Below are positions 5,989-10,644 of a DNA stretch of 10,644 nucleotides, piece by piece. The notes under the pieces are model-generated. The model had not been told where the DNA came from and did no database searches. It saw only the letters and a list, made by a program, of their open reading frames with translations. A program made the position numbers and the translations under genes. How positions within the stretch are numbered: position 1 is the stretch's first letter; each line of letters opens with the position of its first letter. The DNA is from an uncultured Caulobacterales bacterium (GTDB taxonomy: Bacteria; Pseudomonadota; Alphaproteobacteria; Caulobacterales; Caulobacteraceae): assembly GCA_903903715.1 (NCBI GenBank), contig CAIUZX010000454.1, forward strand, positions 1 through 10,644, written 5' to 3'.

Positions 5989-6038
5989 CCCATAATGGGC
6001 GCCCAAAATGGCATCCCAGAATGAGGTGTGACAATGCG
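5989..6038. repeat. Four repeats with exact 13-bp period upstream of the PilZ promoter
   Basis: The core ANAATG occurs at 5992, 6005, 6018 and 6031, each exactly 13 bases after the last, with N being T, A, G and C in turn. The first three carry a CCC prefix (CCCATAATGGG at 5989, CCCAAAATGGC at 6002, CCCAGAATGAG at 6015). On the minus strand the element reads CATTNTGGG. The array starts 9 bases upstream of the candidate -35 box, where an activator would bind. Confidence 0.6.
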
Positions 6039-6059
6039 CCTCACCCTATGGACGCAAAA

Positions 6060-6239
6060 TCAGAGCTCGATCATGTCGAAATCGCTCTTGGGCGTGCCGC
6101 ACAGGGGGCAAACCCAGGTTGCAGGGATGTCCGCCCAGCGCGTGCCAGGGGCGAGGCCTTCGGAGAGGTCGCCCTCCGCCTCGTCATAGATGTAGCCGCA
6201 GGTGCGGCACTGCCAGACTTTAAACGCCGCCTCAGCCAT
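6060..6239 (-). CDS. Rubredoxin
   Basis: This 59-residue protein is a rubredoxin, a small cytosolic one-electron carrier with a single iron held by four cysteines. The two CxxCG knuckles are C11-R-T-C14-G and C44-P-L-C47-G, followed by the hallmark tail KSDFDMIEL; between them are YIYDEAEGD, APGT and the D-x-P-x-x-W-x-CP stretch, all typical. The length matches the alkane-hydroxylase-type and general rubredoxins. Its ATG lies within the end of the TetR gene (8-base overlap), and a full AAGGAGGT ribosome binding site (6252-6245) sits 5 bases upstream, so it should be well translated and tied to TetR transcription. Because the divergent gene is a P450, it may donate electrons to that enzyme, but P450s of the CYP108 type are known to use 2Fe-2S ferredoxins, so this is only a hypothesis. 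No reductase is seen in the window. Confidence 0.96.
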   Translation of the reverse strand: MAEAAFKVWQCRTCGYIYDEAEGDLSEGLAPGTRWADIPATWVCPLCGTPKSDFDMIEL

Positions 6240-6891
6240 CGAAGACCTCCTTCGTCGGTCGCAAACTCTCGATCAGCACGGCCCGCAGGGTGCGGCGGAT
6301 CAGCGCCAGTGGGGTCTGCGGATCCACAATCGCCTGCATGGAGGCGCCCAGCAATGTCGAGCCGACCAGCAGCGCCACCCCGTCAGCGTCGATGTCGGTG
6401 CGGATCTGGCCGGAGCGCCGCCCCGCCTCCACCTGCTCCGCCAGCCAGCGGCGCACGCGTTCGTGGGACTCAGCGAACGCCTCGCGTTGCGGCGTGCGAT
6501 CGGCGACGGCGCCCGCGAGCAACATAAAGTAGGCGCGGCTGTCGCCGACCGCCTCAAGCGCCGCCAGGTGGCTGTCGGCATAGTGAAGGACGGCGTCGAG
6601 CGGATCCATCTCCGCCACGTGATCGGCGTCGAGGGCCGCGTCCCGAGCGTGGTGCGCCGCGGCGATGACGGCGTCGATCAGGCCCTGCTTTGAGCCGAAG
6701 CGCTGGGTGGCGAGACCTCGGCTATAGCCCGCCGCCTGGCCGATGGCGTCGAAGGTCGCCGCCCCCACCCCGCGCTCCGCCACCACGGACAAGGTCGCGG
6801 CGAGGAGCTGACGCTGGGACTCGTCCCGCCGCTCGGCTTGAGTCCTCCGGCGGCCTTCAGTCTCTGTGACGGGATCAAGGATCGAGGTCAT
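6232..6891 (-). CDS. TetR/AcrR-family transcriptional regulator
   Basis: This 219-residue protein has the TetR architecture: a DNA-binding domain at residues about 22-70 (QRQLLAATLSVVAERG, TFDAIGQAAGYSRGLATQRFGSKQGLIDAVI) with the helix-turn-helix at about 47-66, then an all-helical ligand-binding and dimerisation domain. The C-terminal domain cannot be assigned to a ligand class by eye. ATG 6891 is the only sensible start; no strong ribosome binding site precedes it. It is divergent from the P450 gene with an 84-base gap that contains a candidate operator, so it probably represses the P450 operon and itself, released by a hydrophobic substrate or product. Its stop codon overlaps the start of the rubredoxin gene (ATGGCTGA), suggesting translational coupling. 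Confidence 0.94.
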   Translation of the reverse strand: MTSILDPVTETEGRRRTQAERRDESQRQLLAATLSVVAERGVGAATFDAIGQAAGYSRGLATQRFGSKQGLIDAVIAAAHHARDAALDADHVAEMDPLDAVLHYADSHLAALEAVGDSRAYFMLLAGAVADRTPQREAFAESHERVRRWLAEQVEAGRRSGQIRTDIDADGVALLVGSTLLGASMQAIVDPQTPLALIRRTLRAVLIESLRPTKEVFDG

Positions 6892-6912
6892 ACGACGAGT
6901 CTAACTTACTTG

Positions 6913-6941
6913 TTGGCTGTATAGCAATCCTCTGCTAGCGT
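6913..6941 (+). promoter_or_regulatory. Candidate promoter of the P450 operon
   Basis: TTGGCT (6913-6918), a 17-base spacer, and TAGCGT (6936-6941) form a weak promoter-like pair; the GCTA at 6934-6937 also recalls the GCTA-type -10 of Caulobacter housekeeping promoters. It would give a leader of about 28 bases to ATG 6976. On the opposite strand TATACA (6923-6918) could serve as the tetR -10 box, with no good -35. Confidence 0.35.
6922..6937. promoter_or_regulatory. Candidate TetR operator TAGCA-N6-TGCTA
   Basis: TAGCA (6922-6926) and TGCTA (6933-6937) form a perfect 16-base interrupted palindrome midway between the divergent tetR and P450 genes, overlapping the candidate -10 boxes of both directions. 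Size and place suit a TetR dimer. A second, imperfect repeat CTAAC-N6-GTTGG lies at 6901-6916. Confidence 0.5.
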
Positions 6942-6975
6942 CCCTGAAAAATGGTCTCTCGGAAGGATGCGCCAC

Positions 6976-8259
6976 ATGATCACCCCGAACATTCCCAAGG
7001 ACATCGCCACCGAGATCGTGGACCCGAAGGCCTATGCGGACGGGGCGCGGGTCGACGCCGCCTTTTCGTGGCTGCGCAAGGAGATGCCGCTGGGCGTGGC
7101 CCAGCCGGACGGCTGCGATCCCTTCTGGGTCGTGACGCGCCATGCGGACATCCTGGAGGTCGAGCGGAACAATGAACTGTTCCACAACGGCGACACCTTC
7201 ACGACCTTCACCACCATCGAGGGCGGCGAGAAGGTCAAGCAGATGACCGGCGGCAGCCCGCACCTGATCCGCTCCCTCGTCCAGATGGACAACCCCGACC
7301 ACATGAACTACCGGCGCCTGACCCAGTCCTGGTTCATGCCGCAGAACCTGAGGAAGCTCGAGCCACGCATCCGCGAGATCGCCCGCGGCTTCGTCGACGG
7401 CATGGCGGCGCTGGGGGACAAGTGCGACTTCGCCCGGGACGTGGCGTTCCTCTATCCCCTGCACGTGGTGATGGAGGTGCTGGGCGTGCCGGAACAGGAC
7501 GAGCACCGCATGCTGAAGCTGACGCAGGAGCTGTTTGGCTCGCAGGATCCGGACCTGAACCGGGACGGCAAGGAGGTCGAGAGCGCCGATGCGGCGCTGG
7601 CCAGCCTGCAGGCCGTGGTCATCGACTTCATGACCTACTTCAACGCCATCACCGAAGACCGCCGCAAGAGCCCAAGGGACGACATCGCCTCCGTCATCGC
7701 CAACGGCCAGATCAACGGCCACCCCCTCGGCCAGCTCGAGGCCATCGGCTATTACATCATCGTCGCGACCGCGGGGCACGACACCACCTCCTCCACCACC
7801 GCGGGCGCGCTGTGGGAGCTGGCCCGCAATCCAGACCAGTTCGCCAAGGTGAAGGCCAATCCCGCCCTGATCCCCAGCCTCGTCGAGGAAAGCATCCGCT
7901 GGGTCACGCCGGTGAAGCACTTCATGCGCTCCGCGACGCAGGATGCCGAACTCGCGGGCCAGAAGATCGCCAAGGGCGACTGGATGATGCTGAGCTATCC
8001 GTCCGGCAATCGCGACGAAGCGGCCTTCAAGGACCCCTTCACGTTCGATGTGGAGCGCAGCAGCGAGCGGCACGTCGCCTTTGGCTACGGGGCCCACGTG
8101 TGCCTTGGCCAGCATCTGGCGCGCATGGAAATGCGGATTCTTTGGGAAGAACTGCTGCCGAGACTGGACAGCGTGTCGCTGGATGGCGACCCTCGCAACA
8201 TGGTCTCCAACTTCGTGTGCGGACCCAAGACCGTGCCGATCCGCTTCAAGATGCACTGA
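6976..8259 (+). CDS. Cytochrome P450, CYP108-family-like
   Basis: This 427-residue soluble bacterial cytochrome P450 is a heme monooxygenase. The I-helix oxygen-activation motif is A266-G-H-D-T-T, the ExxR motif is E305-S-I-R308, and the heme-binding loop is FGYGAHVCLGQHLAR with the axial thiolate at Cys376. The sequence resembles CYP108A1 (P450terp, alpha-terpineol hydroxylase of Pseudomonas) as I recall it, along the whole length: the PLHVVMEVLGVPEQDEH and ATAGHDTTSS stretches, YFN-x-x-T-x-DRR, SYPS-x-NRDE, and the terminal GPK-x-VPIRF. The related CYP108D1 binds aromatic hydrocarbons, so a terpenoid or other hydrophobic cyclic substrate is plausible but unproven. ATG 6976 was chosen because GGAAGG (6961-6966) is 9 bases upstream; the ATG at 6967 touches that site. 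No ferredoxin or reductase gene follows in the window; the rubredoxin across the divergent promoter is the only visible electron carrier. It leads a likely operon with the kinase-like and thiolase genes. Confidence 0.96.
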   Translation: MITPNIPKDIATEIVDPKAYADGARVDAAFSWLRKEMPLGVAQPDGCDPFWVVTRHADILEVERNNELFHNGDTFTTFTTIEGGEKVKQMTGGSPHLIRSLVQMDNPDHMNYRRLTQSWFMPQNLRKLEPRIREIARGFVDGMAALGDKCDFARDVAFLYPLHVVMEVLGVPEQDEHRMLKLTQELFGSQDPDLNRDGKEVESADAALASLQAVVIDFMTYFNAITEDRRKSPRDDIASVIANGQINGHPLGQLEAIGYYIIVATAGHDTTSSTTAGALWELARNPDQFAKVKANPALIPSLVEESIRWVTPVKHFMRSATQDAELAGQKIAKGDWMMLSYPSGNRDEAAFKDPFTFDVERSSERHVAFGYGAHVCLGQHLARMEMRILWEELLPRLDSVSLDGDPRNMVSNFVCGPKTVPIRFKMH

Positions 8260-8282
8260 GACGAGCGCACTATAAAACCTTC

Positions 8283-8321
8283 GCCGGGACAGGATGGCCG
8301 CGCCAGACGGCCCGTCCCGGC
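8283..8321 (+). other. Strong intercistronic stem-loop between P450 and phosphotransferase genes
   Basis: GCCGGGAC (8283-8290) pairs with GTCCCGGC (8314-8321), and inside it GGCCG (8296-8300) pairs with CGGCC (8308-8312), giving 13 mostly GC pairs. It ends just before the GGGAGGAAGA ribosome binding site (8331-8340 region). There is no T-run, so it is more likely an mRNA processing or stability element, or a partial terminator, than a full intrinsic terminator. Confidence 0.6.
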
Positions 8322-8340
8322 TGAGGCGTTGGGAGGAAGA

Positions 8341-9432
8341 ATGGACGTTTCGCTGCTCGCGCCGGACCCGGCGCGTATCGACCCCGAGTGGATGACGGCC
8401 GCCTTGCGCAAGGCGCGCGTGCTGGGCCACGCGCGGGTGACCGACCTTCTCGCCAAGGGCGTCGGCAACGGCCTGGTCGGCGACAGCTTCCGCTTCGAGC
8501 TCACCTATGACCACGACGAGCCGGGGGCGCCCAAGTCCGTCGTCGGTAAGTTCCCCGCCAAGGATCCGGCCAGCCGCAAGTCCGGCACGGACCACATGCT
8601 CTATATCCGGGAGGTGTCGTTCTACCGCGAACTCGCGCGCACGGTGGCGATCCATACGCCCAGAGCGCTGGTGGCGGAGATCGATCCTTCGACCGACGAC
8701 TTCACCCTGATCTTCGAGGACCTCGGCCCCGCCCGGCAGGGAGATCAGCTCAACGGCTGCTCGCTGGAGGATGCAACGACCGCTCTTGCGGAGGCAGCCG
8801 CCCTGCACGCGCCGCGCTGGGGGGACCCGGCGCTGGAGGAGATCGAGTGGCTGGCCAAGCGCCCGGCCCAGCTTTCCGGCCTCGTCAATCAGGCGCTGCC
8901 GGCGATCATCAACATGTTCAAGGCGCGCTACGACGGGATGCTGGAGCCGGAGTTCATGGCGCTGGTGGAAAAGCTGCCCGCGACGCTTCTGGCCCAACAG
9001 GCCGTGACGGATCGCCCGCCGCTGACGGTCCAGCATTCGGACTTTCGTCTCGACAACATCATGTTCGACGTCCAGGGCGGACGGCATCGCATGGCGACGC
9101 TGGACTGGCAGACGGTGACCGTGGGGGCGGGCGCGACGGACGTCGCCTACTTCCTGTCCGCCGGGATCGATCCTGCGCTTCGCCGCGAGCACGAGCGCGA
9201 CCTGATCGGCTTCTATCATGGGGAGCTGCAGAAGCGGGGCGTTACGGGCTACGACGTCGAGGCCTGCTGGCGCGACTACCGCCGCTTCGCCACCCACGGC
9301 ATCCTGATGGGCGTCTTCTCGGCCCTGTCGGTGGAGCGGACGGAGCGGGGCGACGCCCTCTTTTTGAAGATGACCCGCGGCGGCTGCGCGCAGGCGGCGG
9401 ACCTCGACACCTTCTCCTTCTGGACAAGCTGA
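8341..9432 (+). CDS. Phosphotransferase family protein, ecdysteroid-kinase-like/aminoglycoside-phosphotransferase fold
   Basis: This 363-residue protein has the small-molecule kinase fold shared by aminoglycoside phosphotransferases, choline kinases and ecdysteroid-kinase-like proteins. The N-lobe has VVGKFPAKD with a candidate ATP-binding Lys, and the hinge region FTLIFEDLG. The catalytic loop is H232-S-D234-F-R-L-D-N239, and the metal-binding motif is L-D255-W-Q, with Q after the aromatic residue as in the ecdysteroid-kinase-like and CHK groups. The following GATDVAYFLSAGID strand is also typical. It should transfer phosphate from ATP to a hydroxyl of a small molecule; antibiotic resistance is unlikely given the catabolic context. 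ATG 8341 is preceded by GGGAGGAAGA. It lies 81 bases after the P450 gene and 99 bases before the thiolase gene on the same strand. The true substrate is unknown, though a hydroxylated product of the P450 is an attractive guess. Confidence 0.9.
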   Translation: MDVSLLAPDPARIDPEWMTAALRKARVLGHARVTDLLAKGVGNGLVGDSFRFELTYDHDEPGAPKSVVGKFPAKDPASRKSGTDHMLYIREVSFYRELARTVAIHTPRALVAEIDPSTDDFTLIFEDLGPARQGDQLNGCSLEDATTALAEAAALHAPRWGDPALEEIEWLAKRPAQLSGLVNQALPAIINMFKARYDGMLEPEFMALVEKLPATLLAQQAVTDRPPLTVQHSDFRLDNIMFDVQGGRHRMATLDWQTVTVGAGATDVAYFLSAGIDPALRREHERDLIGFYHGELQKRGVTGYDVEACWRDYRRFATHGILMGVFSALSVERTERGDALFLKMTRGGCAQAADLDTFSFWTS

Positions 9433-9448
9433 CACCTGTTTTTCACCC

Positions 9449-9511
9449 GGGCTTGCCTGACGGAACGGAAGCCCCTCTAGACCAGTCAAACCCCGGCGCT
9501 CATCGGCGCCG
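9449..9511 (+). other. Two hairpins between phosphotransferase and thiolase genes
   Basis: GGGCTT (9449-9454) pairs with AAGCCC (9469-9474) around a 14-base loop, and CGGCGC (9494-9499) pairs with GCGCCG (9506-9511) around a 6-base loop. The second ends 8 bases before the GGAGAG ribosome binding site (9520-9525) of the thiolase gene. Neither is followed by a T-run. They may affect mRNA stability or reflect only high GC content. Confidence 0.35.
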
Positions 9512-9531
9512 CGTCAATCGGAGAGCTGACC

Positions 9532-10644
9532 ATGGCTGAAGCCTATATCGTCGCCGCCGCCCGCACCGCCGGAGGCCGCAAGGGGGGCCGCGTGGCGGGC
9601 TGGCACCCTGCCGACCTCGCCGGCGAAGTGCTGAACGGGCTCGTCGCCCGCTCGGGCGCGGATCCTGCGCTGATCGAGGACGTGATCATGGGCTGCGTCG
9701 GTCAGGCCGGCGAGCAGGCTAACAACGTCGCCCGCGGCGCGGTGCTGGCCTCCAAGCTGCCGGAAAGCGTGCCGGCCACCTCCGTCGACCGCCAGTGCGG
9801 CTCCTCCCAGCAGGCGATCCACTTCGCCGCCGCCACCGTCATGTCCGGCCAGATGGACGTCGTCATCGCCGCGGGCGTCGAGAGCATGAGCCGCGTGCCG
9901 ATGGGCACGCCCGTGGTCCTGCCCTACAAGGCGGGCCTTGGCCACCCCATGAGCCCCCGTCAGACGGAGCGCTATCCCGGCATCCAGTTCAGCCAGTTCA
10001 AGGGCGCCGAGATGATCGCCAAGAAGTACGGCATGACCCGCGAGCAGCTCGACGACTACGGCTTTGCGAGCCACCAGAAGGCCATCGCCGCGACCAAGAG
10101 CGGCGCCTTCACCGCGGAGATCCTGCCCATCGAGATCACCCTGCCCGACGGGACCAAGGAAATGCACCTGGTCGACGAAGGCATCCGCTTCGAAGGCACC
10201 CGCGAAGGCATGGCCGCCGTGAAGCTGCTGGACGAGAACGGCGTCCTGACCGCCGCCACCTCCAGCCAGATCTGCGACGGCGCGGCGGGCGTGATGATCG
10301 TCAATGAGCGGGGCCTGAAGGCCCTGGGCGTCGAGCCGATGGCCCGCATCGTCCACATGACCGTCACCGGCGGCGATCCGGTCGTCATGCTGGAAGAGCC
10401 CCTGTTCGGCACCGAAAAGGCCCTGAAGCGCTCGGGCATCAAGATCGAGGACATCGATCTCTATGAGGTCAACGAAGCCTTCGCCCCGGTGCCGCTGGCC
10501 TGGCTTCAGCACCTCGGCGCCGATCCTGCGAAGATCAACGTCAATGGCGGCGCGATCGCCCTGGGCCACCCCCTCGGCGGTTCGGGCGCCAAGCTCATGA
10601 CCACCCTCGTCTACGCCCTGAAGGCCCGGAATAAGCGCTATGGC
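9532..10644 (+). CDS. Thiolase (acetyl-CoA C-acyltransferase), 3' end outside window
   Basis: The first 371 residues of a thiolase are present; the frame is still open at the window edge. Thiolases cleave 3-ketoacyl-CoA with CoA to release acetyl-CoA or propionyl-CoA, or run the reverse condensation. The acyl-accepting nucleophile is Cys89 in DRQCGSSQQAI. The active-site NEAFA motif is near residue 320 (VNEAFAPVPLAW), and the catalytic His346 lies in NGGAIALGHPLGGSGAK. The final CxGxG motif with the second catalytic Cys would follow within about 10 residues beyond the edge; roughly 20 residues are missing. The GCVGQAGEQANNVAR and GVESMSRVPMG segments recall thiolases of steroid and fatty-acid degradation such as FadA5, so beta-oxidation of a side chain or ring-cleavage product is more likely than polyhydroxybutyrate synthesis. 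GGAGAG lies 6 bases before ATG 9532. It is the third gene of the P450 operon or the first of a downstream unit. Confidence 0.95.
   Translation, partial: MAEAYIVAAARTAGGRKGGRVAGWHPADLAGEVLNGLVARSGADPALIEDVIMGCVGQAGEQANNVARGAVLASKLPESVPATSVDRQCGSSQQAIHFAAATVMSGQMDVVIAAGVESMSRVPMGTPVVLPYKAGLGHPMSPRQTERYPGIQFSQFKGAEMIAKKYGMTREQLDDYGFASHQKAIAATKSGAFTAEILPIEITLPDGTKEMHLVDEGIRFEGTREGMAAVKLLDENGVLTAATSSQICDGAAGVMIVNERGLKALGVEPMARIVHMTVTGGDPVVMLEEPLFGTEKALKRSGIKIEDIDLYEVNEAFAPVPLAWLQHLGADPAKINVNGGAIALGHPLGGSGAKLMTTLVYALKARNKRYG

Noticed and set aside
5996..6005. TGGGCGCCCA perfect palindrome upstream of the PilZ genes
   Set aside because: It is explained by the junction of two of the 13-bp repeats (GGG of one against CCC of the next), so it was not listed separately.
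6901..9489. A minus-strand open frame of 862 codons opposite the P450 and phosphotransferase genes
   Set aside because: It is an antisense by-product of high-GC codon bias. The plus-strand genes carry complete P450 and kinase motifs with ribosome binding sites, while the antisense translation is His, Arg, Gly and Val rich with no recognisable domain.
9514..10569. A 351-codon minus-strand open frame opposite the thiolase gene
   Set aside because: Same cause: the plus strand encodes a clear thiolase, and the antisense product has low-complexity Asp/His/Gly/Ala composition and no domain.
1..10644. CRISPR arrays, insertion sequences, tRNA or rRNA genes, phage genes
   Set aside because: None was seen: no regularly spaced long repeats, no transposase or integrase motifs, and no tRNA-like cloverleaf or rRNA sequence recognised by eye.

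Overview
The window is high-GC bacterial DNA from an alphaproteobacterium, most likely in or near the Caulobacterales. This rests on the polA sequence, the style of gene packing, and a catabolic CYP108-type P450 locus. The taxonomic call is inference; there is no rRNA or other direct marker.

Layout. (1) 1-1055: the 3' part of polA, DNA polymerase I. (2) 1185-2629: a LysR-type regulator facing leftward and a small VOC (glyoxalase/bleomycin-resistance fold) gene facing rightward, sharing a 125-base control region with clear inverted repeats. This pair is visibly less GC-rich than the P450 genes. (3) 2878-3645: a leftward alpha/beta hydrolase resembling the hydrolase half of hydrolase-OsmC fusion proteins, without the OsmC half. 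(4) 3646-4270: a 625-base stretch with no convincing gene but with a strong 18-position stem-loop and two smaller hairpins. (5) 4271-5098: a short-chain dehydrogenase/reductase. (6) 5201-5920: two tandem leftward PilZ-domain genes behind a plausible promoter and four repeats spaced exactly 13 bp. (7) 6060-6891: a TetR regulator whose 3' end overlaps a 59-codon rubredoxin gene by 8 bases. (8) 6976-10644: divergent from TetR, a CYP108-family cytochrome P450, a kinase-like phosphotransferase of the ecdysteroid-kinase-like type, and a thiolase cut by the window edge.

How the genes may work together. The right-hand third reads as an oxidative catabolic or modification locus. The P450 would hydroxylate a hydrophobic substrate, since CYP108A1 acts on the monoterpenoid alpha-terpineol. 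The kinase-like protein could phosphorylate a hydroxylated product or other small molecule, and the thiolase would cleave a 3-ketoacyl-CoA. TetR, with a candidate operator over the divergent promoters, is the obvious controller. The rubredoxin co-encoded with TetR is a possible redox partner. The substrate is unknown. The two PilZ proteins suggest cyclic-di-GMP signalling unrelated to the catabolic genes. The most unusual items are the structured spacer at 3.8-4.1 kb, the 13-bp-phased repeats upstream of the PilZ genes, the stem-loop between the P450 and kinase genes, and the operator layout of the LysR/VOC pair. None of them proves a new system from sequence alone.
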